In this document: piece after piece, positions 36,376 through 44,533 of the stretch
Numbering within the stretch: the first letter of the stretch is position 1
How the letters are laid out: the number at the start of each line of letters is the position of its first letter
DNA from: Planctomyces sp. SH-PL62
Lineage (GTDB): Bacteria; Planctomycetota; Planctomycetia; Planctomycetales; Planctomycetaceae
Length of the DNA: 50,226 bases
Assembly (NCBI GenBank): GCA_945893045.1
Contig: CAMDEA010000041.1
Span: 1-50,226, forward strand
Direction: 5' to 3'
Program-made: the position numbers and the translations under genes
Notes under the pieces: model-generated
Seen by the model: the letters and a program-made list of their open reading frames with translations, nothing else
Told to the model about the DNA's origin: nothing
Databases searched by the model: none

Positions 36376-39348
36376 TCACTGGGACCAGCCGAGCAAACGA
36401 CGGAATTGGACATCGAGCATCAATTCACGGAACTCGTCGGCTTCCGCGGCCGCCTCGCGATTCAGTCCGTGTCGAACGCCGATGTTGAGAGTCTCGGCGA
36501 CGAGTTGCAGGCAATCGTGGCGACTCATGGAAATGCTGTCTGAAGGGATTTGATCGCTTCTGATCCGCTTCGCGATGTCGGAGAACTCGACGGCGATGGA
36601 CCACAAGCGATCGGGGTTTTCGGGCCAAAGTTCGCGGCGTCTTAACGCAAGTTGCAGAGCCTTGTCGAGACGATTCTGCTCGCGGCACACTCGCGCGAAG
36701 TTGACGCAGGTGCGGTCGAGAAACTCGCGGTAACGCGGAACCGAGGGTGCGTCCTTGAGCACTTGATTCTGAATTTTGTACGCCTGCTCGTAAGCCGCCA
36801 AAGCGTCGGGGACACGCTGCTGCCCCTCCAACGCCATGCTCAGATTGTTCCAGATACTGCCGAGGCTACTGGCATCGTTCAGACTTTCGGGATGTTCGGC
36901 GGCCAATTGCTGTTGCACGTCGGCCGCTTGGCGAAAGGCGGACTCGGCGTCCGTGGCTCGGCCGTCGCGAGCCAACGCGAGACCGAAGTTATTCTGACTG
37001 AGCGCCAAGTCGCGGCGATATGCCGTGGACTTCGGCGACGCGGCGAGCAAGCGCTGGATCGTCTCGATCGCTTCCGCGTAGGTCGCGGCGGCGGAAACGT
37101 GTTCCCCCAAACGCGACTGCAACGCGCCGAGGTTGTTGCAGGTGAGTGCCAGATCGCGCGCGAGGTCCGGCTGCTGCGGATGTCGGGTCACGAGCGAATG
37201 CAGGATCGACAACGCCTGAGCGTATGACTTGCGAGCCACCTCCGGCGCGCGATCCGCTTCCAGAGCCGCGATGTTGCCGTGAGTCGCCGCGAGATATCGC
37301 CCGGCGAGTTCGTCCTTCTCCGCGTCCGCCAAGCTGGACCGTTTGACGATCTCGCCATGCAGACCCACTGCGGACTGATACGCCTCGGCGGCTTCGTCGC
37401 GCCGACCCTGCTCGCTGAGCAGCAGTCCGAGATTGTTGTAGGAGAGTGCCAAGTCTCGCCGAAATCGCAGTTCACGAGTTCCTTCGTAGCCACGCTCGCC
37501 AGAGCGTGGGAAGTTCAGCGGCCGTTCGCCCACGCTCTGGCGAGCGTGGCTACTGGAAGCATCGTTGCGTTGAACCAACCGTCTTTGAAGTTCAATGGCC
37601 TGGCGGAATCGCTTTTCGGCCTCGGCCGTTCGCGAGGTGCGGCTCAGCAGCAGTCCGATGTTATTTTCGCAGAGTGCCTGATTCGCGAGATGCTCGACTT
37701 GAGCCGGTTCGTCTTTCGCGAGTTGCTCAAACGCGGCGCGAGCCTCTTCGTGAGCTGCGAGCGCTTCCTCGTTGGTGCCAACATGCTCGGTCAGCAGCGC
37801 GATCTTGTTGAGCGCGGTCGCCAGTTCGCTGCGCAGTCCCCCTTGGCCGCCCGACTGCTGGATGAAGTCGCGGTAGTAGTCGATCGTGCCCATCAGCAAC
37901 GACCGCCGAATGTCCTCCGCCCCCGGAACAATCGCGAGTTGATCGGCCAGTTTTGCCCCGAAGCGGTCCACGACTTCTCGCGCCTGGCGAAAGTTGCGAG
38001 TCGCCTCCGCCAGCGCCGCGTCCTTCTTCACTTTCTCGCGATAGATCAGACCGGCGGCCACGATGCTCGCCACGCTGAGGATCAACAGCATCCCCGCCAT
38101 TGTCGCGACGGCTCGACGATGACGCTTGACCCACTTGCCGAGCCGTTCGGAAAACGTCGGAGCACGCGCCACGGTCGGCTCACCGGCGAGCACTCGCTCC
38201 AAGTCGTCCGCCAAATCTTGAGCGGTGGCATATCGCTCGTCGCGCGACGGCGCGATCGCCTTCAAGATCACGTTCTCGAAATCGACAGACATGTCCGGCA
38301 CCAGCCTGAGTGGCCGGACGGGGCCTTCGTGTGCGATTTGAGCCAGCAATTCCGGGCCGTTCGGTTGATCGAAGGCCGGGCGGAGCGTCGCGAGTTCGTA
38401 CAACGTGATGCCGAGCAAATACACGTCGGTGCGATGATCCACGAGCGCAGACTCACCGCGTGATTGCTCCGGACTCATGTAGCGCGCGGTTCCGACGATG
38501 TCGCCGGTGTGCGTCAGCAGTGAATTTGTCTGCCAACGGGCCAAACCGAAATCGGCGACCCACGGCTTACCAGTACGATCCAACAATAGATTCGACGGCT
38601 TGATGTCGCGATGCACGATGCCGTACTCATGAGCCGCATGGAGCGCTCGCGCGATTTGTGCTCCGAGGCTCGCGACCCGTGCGAAATACCGCGGCCTGTC
38701 CGCCGGGAAATGTTTCAGCACATCGGCAGCAGCCAAGTCCGTTTCCGCGAGCCGAGCTTCTCCGCTCAGCAATTCGATCACGCGATCCAAGGCCAAGCCG
38801 TCGATCAATCGCATGGCGAAGTAATGCACTCCGCGATCCTCGCCAACCGCGAAGATCGGGACGATGTGTGGATGCTCTAGCTGAGCCAGCGCCTGAGCTT
38901 CGTTGCGGAACCGTGCGATCTGCTTGGCGTCGAGCATCGCCGCGAACGGCAGCACCTTGAGCGCGACTGTCCGGCCCAGCGACGCCTGCCAGGCTTCATG
39001 CACGACCGCCATGCCGCCGCGACCGATCTCACGAACCAGTCGAAAGTCTCCCAACTGCTGACCGTCGCCCGGATTCTCAGGATCGACCGGAGTTCCAAAA
39101 CCGCCGGCTGCCGTCTGGAGAAATTGCAGGCTGTCGAGATATTTTTCGAGATGCTCAGCCAAGTCGGGATGTTGAGCGACCAACTCGACTCGTCCGGAAT
39201 GTTCGCCAGCTTCCAGTCGCAGCAGATATTGGTCGAGCACCTGCGCGAGCCGCTGATGCTGATCCGGCGTCAGCCCCGGAATGACCGAGATATCGCGGCG
39301 GTCGCTGCCAACTCGGTTGATGGGAGAACGCGACGTCGTTCCGCTCAT
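36376..39348 (-). CDS. Ser/Thr protein kinase with TPR region (ECF-sigma-linked)
   Basis: A 990-residue kinase. Glycine loop GRGGMA (109-114), lysine K131, HRDIKPSNLLL (H246, D248), DFG (D266) and YMSPEQ mark an active Hanks kinase. A membrane helix lies at about 409-436 (AVATMAGMLLILSVASIVAAG). The remaining ~550 residues are tetratricopeptide-like helical repeats (ALSYNNLGLLL, LALTCNNLGALQ, LALSQNNFGLAL). Residues ~599-621 (HARQSVGERPLNFPRSGERG) do not fit the repeats and are encoded by a palindromic element inserted in frame. The start ATG overlaps the sigma-factor stop by 4 bases (ATGA), typical of coupled sigma/kinase pairs in planctomycetes. Confidence 0.93.
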   Translation of the reverse strand: MSGTTSRSPINRVGSDRRDISVIPGLTPDQHQRLAQVLDQYLLRLEAGEHSGRVELVAQHPDLAEHLEKYLDSLQFLQTAAGGFGTPVDPENPGDGQQLGDFRLVREIGRGGMAVVHEAWQASLGRTVALKVLPFAAMLDAKQIARFRNEAQALAQLEHPHIVPIFAVGEDRGVHYFAMRLIDGLALDRVIELLSGEARLAETDLAAADVLKHFPADRPRYFARVASLGAQIARALHAAHEYGIVHRDIKPSNLLLDRTGKPWVADFGLARWQTNSLLTHTGDIVGTARYMSPEQSRGESALVDHRTDVYLLGITLYELATLRPAFDQPNGPELLAQIAHEGPVRPLRLVPDMSVDFENVILKAIAPSRDERYATAQDLADDLERVLAGEPTVARAPTFSERLGKWVKRHRRAVATMAGMLLILSVASIVAAGLIYREKVKKDAALAEATRNFRQAREVVDRFGAKLADQLAIVPGAEDIRRSLLMGTIDYYRDFIQQSGGQGGLRSELATALNKIALLTEHVGTNEEALAAHEEARAAFEQLAKDEPAQVEHLANQALCENNIGLLLSRTSRTAEAEKRFRQAIELQRRLVQRNDASSSHARQSVGERPLNFPRSGERGYEGTRELRFRRDLALSYNNLGLLLSEQGRRDEAAEAYQSAVGLHGEIVKRSSLADAEKDELAGRYLAATHGNIAALEADRAPEVARKSYAQALSILHSLVTRHPQQPDLARDLALTCNNLGALQSRLGEHVSAAATYAEAIETIQRLLAASPKSTAYRRDLALSQNNFGLALARDGRATDAESAFRQAADVQQQLAAEHPESLNDASSLGSIWNNLSMALEGQQRVPDALAAYEQAYKIQNQVLKDAPSVPRYREFLDRTCVNFARVCREQNRLDKALQLALRRRELWPENPDRLWSIAVEFSDIAKRIRSDQIPSDSISMSRHDCLQLVAETLNIGVRHGLNREAAAEADEFRELMLDVQFRRLLGWSQ
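37486..37553. repeat. Double-hairpin GTAGC...GCTAC element inside the kinase gene
   Basis: The left hairpin is CCACGCTC-GCCA-GAGCGTGG (37490-37509) and the right one CCACGCTC-TGGC-GAGCGTGG (37530-37549), flanked by GTAG and CTAC. The arms also pair with each other. On the minus strand the element is translated in frame with the kinase and adds about 23 residues. A diverged copy lies at 40131-40193. Confidence 0.92.
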
Positions 39349-40103
39349 AATGCGTCGGCTCCGTCGGAAGAGGTCTGTCGAGCCGAGAGTCCGTCAGCGA
39401 CAAGGCCGCTTTCTTCCAGCAAGCTGCGGAACCGATCAATCGCCCGCATCCACAGCATACGCACCGAACCGGTGGACCGTCCCATTTCCTGAGCGACTTC
39501 CTCAAACGGCATTCCCTGCAAGTTTCGCAACACAATCACTTCCCGGTAATGAGCCGGCAGTTTGGTCAATTGATCGGCGACCAAGACTCCCGTCTCACGC
39601 CGCGCCGCCGCCGCGCTCGGCGACGAAACATTGGCCACAACGAATCGATCAAAGCCAGCGACCGTGCTACTGAGCGAATTGGAAAGCTGTTGCATGGAAA
39701 TCTCGACTCGCACGTCCCGCTTGGCCGTATGAATGTGAACCGCGACGAAGCGCATCAGGTTGTTGACGAAAATCTGCCGCAGCCAAACGACGAATTCACG
39801 TTCGGTCGTTCCGTGAAATTGCCCGAAGTCACGCACGGCCTCCAGCATCGTCTCTTGCACGACATCCGAAGGACTGACTCGTGCTTGCAGCCGCCGCCCG
39901 ATTTGCGCTCGGGCCAGAATCGTGAGATAGCTGCGATAGCACTGCAACAACTCGCCAAGCTGATTCGTCGCCCCAAGCCGCGCCGCATTCAACAAACGCA
40001 GCGGTGAGTCACCCGCCGCCGGCGACTCGTTCGCCCGCGCCGGCTTCGGACTCCGTCGTGAATCACCCTGAGTCTGCTTGCTCGCCAATAGACCGATCCC
40101 CAT
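39345..40103 (-). CDS. ECF RNA polymerase sigma factor, planctomycete type
   Basis: About 252 residues from the ATG at 40103; AGGAAGAG lies upstream, and the longer in-frame extension to 40169 would run through a palindromic repeat. Region 2 reads YLTILARAQIGRRLQARVSPSDVVQETMLEAVRDF, region 4 LPAHYREVIVLRNLQGMPFEEVAQEMGRSTGSVRM with a helix-turn-helix. This layout and wording match the planctomycete-enriched sigma-70 group (TIGR02984-like). It overlaps the kinase start by 4 bases, so kinase signalling probably controls this sigma factor or its targets (known pattern for such pairs; mechanism inferred). Confidence 0.92.
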   Translation of the reverse strand: MGIGLLASKQTQGDSRRSPKPARANESPAAGDSPLRLLNAARLGATNQLGELLQCYRSYLTILARAQIGRRLQARVSPSDVVQETMLEAVRDFGQFHGTTEREFVVWLRQIFVNNLMRFVAVHIHTAKRDVRVEISMQQLSNSLSSTVAGFDRFVVANVSSPSAAAARRETGVLVADQLTKLPAHYREVIVLRNLQGMPFEEVAQEMGRSTGSVRMLWMRAIDRFRSLLEESGLVADGLSARQTSSDGADAL

Positions 40104-40130
40104 CTGCGTTCTCTTCCTGATGACGCACCG

Positions 40131-40193
40131 TCGCCACACTCGCCAGAGTGTGGGACGTTTGCAGAACACCCGCGTTCTGGCGAACGCGGCTAC
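40131..40193. repeat. Double-hairpin element, diverged copy
   Basis: The left hairpin is CCACACTC-GCCA-GAGTGTGG (40134-40153), the right one CCGCGTTC-TGGC-GAACGCGG (40170-40189), followed by CTAC. The two arms no longer match each other, but each stem is still perfect. It lies between csrA and the sigma-factor start. Confidence 0.9.
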
Positions 40194-40207
40194 TCTGCCG
40201 ACGCACT

Positions 40208-40417
40208 TTAGCGAGCAACTCGCCGCAGGCTGCCTCGCTCTGCCGAAGCCACGGTTGCCTCCACCTTCGGGCCAAGTTCACCACGCCGGATCGGCACGTC
40301 GTCCGGCGCGTCGATCCCGATCTTCACCGTGCCGCCGCGGATTTCGAGAGCCGTCAGGTCCACATCCTCCTGGCCAATGCGAATGGTCTGCAATTTCTTT
40401 CGAGAAAGTACCAGCAT
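40208..40417 (-). CDS. csrA: Carbon storage regulator CsrA
   Basis: A 69-residue RNA-binding translational regulator. MLVLSRK at the start, LTALEIRGGTVKIGIDAP in the middle and VPIRRGE near residue 45 are the family core; the dimeric protein binds GGA motifs in 5' leaders and blocks or stabilises messages. The C-terminal ~20 residues (GPKVEATVASAERGSLRRVAR) extend beyond the usual length. GAGGAG lies 8 bases before the ATG. It is the first gene of the csrA-sigma-kinase-unknown series on the minus strand, with a double-hairpin element between it and the sigma factor. The 282 bases upstream of it hold no other feature I can define. Confidence 0.95.
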   Translation of the reverse strand: MLVLSRKKLQTIRIGQEDVDLTALEIRGGTVKIGIDAPDDVPIRRGELGPKVEATVASAERGSLRRVAR

Positions 40418-40699
40418 CCGTTCGCTCCTCTCGAATCGTCTCTCTTTTCGATTGTCGGTATTCTCACCGGGAAAACAGTCAGCGGTCTCCGAGACCCGAA
40501 GCCCGCCTCTCCAAGGCGTGCCATCGAGCTTGAGAAACCCGTCGGCACTAATCCCGGTTCTGCCCAGTAGGGCCGTTTCTGTTAAGTAATTGCACGCGAA
40601 ATCACCGCCGAAACTGGAAAATCAAGAAAGTGTTCGCCGAGCAAATGCTCAATGCCTCACGAGGGCAGGGCACCAAGCAGGGACGCGACGTCCTCGCAG

Positions 40700-41881
40700 C
40701 TACCACTCATGCCCGCGCACGCGACCGGACAAATACACGTCGCCGTCCAACACCTCGACACGCACGTCGTCCAGCAGCCGAGCCTGCGTCAGCGGGTCGC
40801 AGCCGATGCCGCTCAATGGGGCAGGGGCCGCTTGCCCGCCGATCAGCTTGGAGCCGATGAAGATCTGCACTTCGTCGATCAAATCCAAGTCGGCGAACGC
40901 TCCTAAAACGTTTGCCCCTCCTTCGACCAACACGTTGGTCATTCCTCGGCGACCGAGTTCCAGGAGCGCGGCGAGTGGCTCGACCGGACGAATCTTCTTG
41001 AGGTCTTTCGCTGTCGCCACTGGTGCGAGGGAACTGTTCTCATCAGCCAGCACGCACACTTCCGCCCCTGCCGCTTGCAAGCGAGCGACGTTCGCCGTGG
41101 GAGCATCCGGTCCGGTGAGGATCAGCAGCGGAACTTCGCCCGATGTCCGCACCAACTGCGAATCGGTTCGTAGCGACGCGGTCGAATCAATCACGACTCG
41201 CGTTGCCACGCGCGGACCTGGCGGCCGAGCGGTCAGCAAGGGATCGTCATGCCGCGCGGTCTCGGCTCCCACCAGAATTGCATCCATGCGGCCGCGCACT
41301 CGATGCACGACCGCTCGCGAGACTTCATTGCTGATCCACTGAGAATCGCCTGAGCGGGTCGCGATCTTGCCGTCCCAGCTCATCGCCCATTTGGCGATCA
41401 CCCACGGCAGACCGGTTACTGCTCGCTTCGCAAACGGCGCGGTCAGTCGGTTGGCCTCGTCTTCGAGCAACCCAACCTCGACCTCCATGCCAGCCGCTCG
41501 GAGTTCGGCGATCCCTTTTCCATTCGCGTGCGGCGACGGATCGGAGCGCCCGATGACGACCTTGCGGATGCCGGCCGCCAGAATCGCCTGCGTACACGGC
41601 GGCGTCTTGCCGAAGTGACAACACGGTTCGAGCGACACAAACAGCGTCGCATCCTGCAGCCGCTTCCTTTTCTGTTTCTTGCGACGAGCTTCCGCATCGT
41701 GAATCGCTTCAATCTCCGCGTGCCGCCCGCCGAACTGCGGATGAAAACCCTCGCCGAGCAATCGCAATTGATCATCAACCAACACCGCGCCGACCATCGG
41801 GTTCGGCTCGACAAATCCCTGCCCGCGAGCCGCCAGCTCAAAGGCACGACGCATTACGGAGGATTGGTCAGGGAATCGCAT
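40700..41881 (-). CDS. ribD: Riboflavin biosynthesis deaminase/reductase RibD
   Basis: A 393-residue bifunctional enzyme that deaminates the pyrimidine product of GTP cyclohydrolase II and then reduces the ribosyl side chain with NADPH. The deaminase zinc site is visible: H54-A-E56 and C87/C96 in PCCHFGKTPPC. The reductase half starts at about residue 157 (GLPWVIAKWAMSWDGKIATRSGDSQWIS) and includes the NVLVEGGANVLGAF loop. A Lys/Arg-rich insertion (RRKKQKRKR) near residue 68 is unusual. No other rib genes are nearby. The ATG at 41881 is taken; an ATG nine codons later is possible. Only a palindromic element separates it from the upstream SEC-C gene. Confidence 0.94.
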   Translation of the reverse strand: MRFPDQSSVMRRAFELAARGQGFVEPNPMVGAVLVDDQLRLLGEGFHPQFGGRHAEIEAIHDAEARRKKQKRKRLQDATLFVSLEPCCHFGKTPPCTQAILAAGIRKVVIGRSDPSPHANGKGIAELRAAGMEVEVGLLEDEANRLTAPFAKRAVTGLPWVIAKWAMSWDGKIATRSGDSQWISNEVSRAVVHRVRGRMDAILVGAETARHDDPLLTARPPGPRVATRVVIDSTASLRTDSQLVRTSGEVPLLILTGPDAPTANVARLQAAGAEVCVLADENSSLAPVATAKDLKKIRPVEPLAALLELGRRGMTNVLVEGGANVLGAFADLDLIDEVQIFIGSKLIGGQAAPAPLSGIGCDPLTQARLLDDVRVEVLDGDVYLSGRVRGHEW

Positions 41882-41885
41882 TTCC

Positions 41886-41936
41886 GTAGCACACGCGGCT
41901 CGCGTGTGTCCAATGCACGCGAGCCGCGTGCTCTAC
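41886..41936. repeat. Double-hairpin GTAGC...CTAC element overlapping a stop codon
   Basis: The left hairpin is CACACGCG-GCT-CGCGTGTG (41890-41908), the right one CACGCG-AGC-CGCGTG (41916-41930), with GTAG at the left end and CTAC at the right. On the minus strand the right-hand GTAG supplies the TAG stop codon of the SEC-C/TPR gene (41933-41935). Confidence 0.88.
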
Positions 41937-44131
41937 GAACCAGGAATCCACAGCTTGCTCTCGCCCGCTGGCTTCTCGGCCGCCGAATCGGGAGTCCAAA
42001 CGCCGCCGCTGGTGATGGCACCCGTGCTTTCCGCGCTCATCCACGGAGCCGAGACGTTGTAGTGGCTGACGATGCCGGTCACGTAGGCGCGCAACTCCGG
42101 CACCTTGACCGCGTAATGCTCCCACATCCGACGGAGCAGATTGTTGCAGTCCGAGCCGTGCGGATCGTCCAGCCGATACCGCAACTCGCGCATGTCGCAG
42201 TCGAGTTCATGCTCGAATCGTTCGCTAACCGGAACGGCTCGCGAGCGTTCTTTGTCGAGCCAGCGGATCGCCTCTTCCGGTTCCGATAGCAGCGCGCTCA
42301 GGTCCGACAGGAAGCGATACACCCGCGCGATTTCTAGGTGCTCGTGAGTCGCTGGCCGCTCGACGATTTTCATCAGCAGCGGACGCAGGCTCCCCTTGTG
42401 CTGAATCAACGTCGAACGCTTGAACGCTGCCACGAGTTGCTGATCGCTGAGCTCGTCGAACGGCAACCGAGCGAACTGCAACACCGATAGCACGCCGACA
42501 TTCGTATGCTCGCTGACTTCCAACAGAGACAGCGCCGGCAATTGATACTTCGCTCGTTCCGTATTGATGTCCAACGGCAACCCAAAGCGATCGGCGTACA
42601 TTTCGAGTTGTTGCAACCACGCCGCCAGCGGGACACGCAACGATTCGTCGCCAACGGCTTGATTGACGGTCTTGCCACCGAGCGCGGCCAGCGGCATCTC
42701 CGGCCATTCGGAGTTCAAGAACTTCGACCATGTCTCGCGATTGATCTTGCGAATGATTCCCAACGGAGTCGATGCCTCGAAGTGCCGCTTGTATTGCAAC
42801 GGCAAGAACTCTTTCTCGAACACGGTGCTCGTCGCGACGTATTCGGTCGTGCCGGGAACCGCCAGTTTTTCGAGTCCCTCACCAGCCGCCGCTTCCAACT
42901 TCCCTACGGCGTCCGTGAAGCTGTCCCCTTCAATGCCGACGATCGCCAGCGCGGCCAGCGGCTGATTCGGATCGGCTCCAGCGAAGACCACGATCTCCGC
43001 GACGACTCGCGGCACGCTGTCGAGCGTGTACGTGGCCGAGTCGTTCCCCAGCACCGGAGTCTTGTCGAGCACTCGATACGTCGCAGTCGGCTTGCGCGGA
43101 TCGCGCTCGGCGTCCACCGGCTCCGGCATCCGCATGAAGTTCGGCGTTGAGTCGAGCAGCGTCAACAGCTTCGAGACCATCTTCACTTTGTAGGTGCGCT
43201 GGACGACACGATGAGAACTGTCTTTGTCTCCGCGCCGACCCAGCGTTTGAGCCAACGTCTCGCACTCGACCGCCGCCTCGAAGTCATCGGAGTGCTTTGC
43301 CGAGCGATGCAGCGCTTCAGCGGCATCCTTTTCATTACCATCCCAAGCTCGGCAAAGGCCGGAGTTCCACCACAGGCTTGCGACGGCGACGCGCTTCTTC
43401 GTTGCGTCATCGCCGGACAGCGCGGCCAGTTCAGATTCGGCGGCCTCGGCCAGCTTCGCGAAGATTCCCCCCGCCGCTTCGTTGCAACCGAGAAACGCCA
43501 GCTTCGCTCCCTTGCGAACTTCCTTCTCAAACGCCCCGTCACCGGCGACCGGCACCAGATCGTGGCTGCCCCGCAGGATGTAGGGGATCTTGGTGTCGCC
43601 ATCGAACTCGATCAGTTCCATGAAGACGTTTTCGCGGTTCTCTTCATTCGACAACCGCATCGCGAGACCGAGGTACTGCCGATGCCCCAGCGGACTGCCG
43701 ATCGAACCCATGAACTCGGCAATGGACCGCGCCAGGAAATAGATGATGTGCGGGTACTCGGTCGAGCAGCGCTGAAACGCGCGCTGGATCGCCATCTTGC
43801 CGTTCTTCCAGCCACTTCCCAGAAACGAGGCCAGACCGAACAACGCGATCGAATACAAATTGTCCGGTTGCACTTGCAGCACTTTGGTCAGCGGCCCAAT
43901 CGCCTCCGGCCCGCGCTTGTCCATCATCAGCGTGAAGGCTTGCAAGTTCTTGACCCACGCGCTCTGCGGATGCTTCAGCTCCAAGCTGCCGAGCAACTGC
44001 AACGCCATGCCGTACTGCTTGGCCGATTGATGCCGCACGACCTGCTCGATTGAGCCTTCGAGGCCGTGACAACAGAACTTCAATTTCTTGCCGCTGCCAC
44101 ACGGGCAGACTGCGTAAACGTCCAAAGCCAT
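41933..44131 (-). CDS. SEC-C motif protein with TPR-like repeats
   Basis: A 732-residue protein. The N-terminus carries a SEC-C zinc motif, VCPCGSGKKLKFCCHG (cysteines 9, 11, 20 and 21), which in SecA binds zinc and SecB or ribosomes. Residues ~30-120 look like tetratricopeptide repeats (AKQYGMALQLLGSLELKHPQ, GPLTKVLQVQPDNLYSIALF). The rest is a long, mostly helical region with no family I recognise; helical-pair phrases recur near 590-660. The C-terminal residues lie against a palindromic element whose GTAG gives the stop codon. The function is unknown; a role in protein quality control or transport is only a guess from the zinc motif. Confidence 0.85.
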   Translation of the reverse strand: MALDVYAVCPCGSGKKLKFCCHGLEGSIEQVVRHQSAKQYGMALQLLGSLELKHPQSAWVKNLQAFTLMMDKRGPEAIGPLTKVLQVQPDNLYSIALFGLASFLGSGWKNGKMAIQRAFQRCSTEYPHIIYFLARSIAEFMGSIGSPLGHRQYLGLAMRLSNEENRENVFMELIEFDGDTKIPYILRGSHDLVPVAGDGAFEKEVRKGAKLAFLGCNEAAGGIFAKLAEAAESELAALSGDDATKKRVAVASLWWNSGLCRAWDGNEKDAAEALHRSAKHSDDFEAAVECETLAQTLGRRGDKDSSHRVVQRTYKVKMVSKLLTLLDSTPNFMRMPEPVDAERDPRKPTATYRVLDKTPVLGNDSATYTLDSVPRVVAEIVVFAGADPNQPLAALAIVGIEGDSFTDAVGKLEAAAGEGLEKLAVPGTTEYVATSTVFEKEFLPLQYKRHFEASTPLGIIRKINRETWSKFLNSEWPEMPLAALGGKTVNQAVGDESLRVPLAAWLQQLEMYADRFGLPLDINTERAKYQLPALSLLEVSEHTNVGVLSVLQFARLPFDELSDQQLVAAFKRSTLIQHKGSLRPLLMKIVERPATHEHLEIARVYRFLSDLSALLSEPEEAIRWLDKERSRAVPVSERFEHELDCDMRELRYRLDDPHGSDCNNLLRRMWEHYAVKVPELRAYVTGIVSHYNVSAPWMSAESTGAITSGGVWTPDSAAEKPAGESKLWIPGS

Positions 44132-44169
44132 GAGCGAATTCCGTTCGTCAAAAAATCGTGATTACAGCA

Positions 44170-44320
44170 GAGCGGGGCTGACTCCCATTGGCGCTGACTT
44201 TACCCGCAAAGTAGCAGGCACATTCCATGTGCCGTCCGCAATTCTCAGGCTGACGGCACATGGAATGTGCCTGCTACTTTCTAAAGTCAGTGCCATTGGG
44301 CTGACGCCGCCCCGCTCGCC
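44170..44320. repeat. Nested composite palindrome (copy 2)
   Basis: The same composite as at 22411-22567. The inner inverted repeat (44211-44239 and about 44250-44277) begins GTAGCAGGCACAT and ends ATGTGCCTGCTAC; the outer right arm ends in TGACGCCGCCCCGCTCGCC at 44320. The outer left arm is more decayed than in copy 1 (CTGACTCCC instead of CGTCAGCCC). It lies between the divergently transcribed SEC-C and UDP-glucuronate decarboxylase genes. Confidence 0.88.
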
Positions 44321-44431
44321 AGTGAGTGCTTCGTAAGGGGCGGGATGTTAGTGGCTGTTTCCGTCGATTCACAGACAACGATGCCGCGTTGCGGGGCTTG
44401 TCAAATGCCTGCTAACGTCCCCGCGAGCGAC

Positions 44432-44521
44432 GGGGTCGGGAGTCTTTTTCAGGTCGGCGTCATCAAGTCCTTTAGTACGCCGCGCGGCGACATCGCCGAC
44501 CTGAAAAAGACTCCCGACCCC
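44432..44521. repeat. GGGGTCGGGAGTC palindrome (copy 2)
   Basis: The left end GGGGTCGGGAGTCTTTTTCA at 44432 pairs with the right end at 44521; here the palindrome also includes GGTCGGCG/CGCCGACC. It ends 12 bases before the ATG of the UDP-glucuronate decarboxylase gene, which leaves little room for a separate ribosome-binding site (GGGGAGA at 44523-44529). Confidence 0.88.
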
Positions 44522-44533
44522 TGGGGAGACAAC

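Noticed and set aside
44345..44533. A 63-residue N-terminal extension of the UDP-glucuronate decarboxylase
   Set aside because: It would translate the GGGGTCGGGAGTC palindrome, and the NAD-binding N-terminus begins directly after the ATG at 44534.
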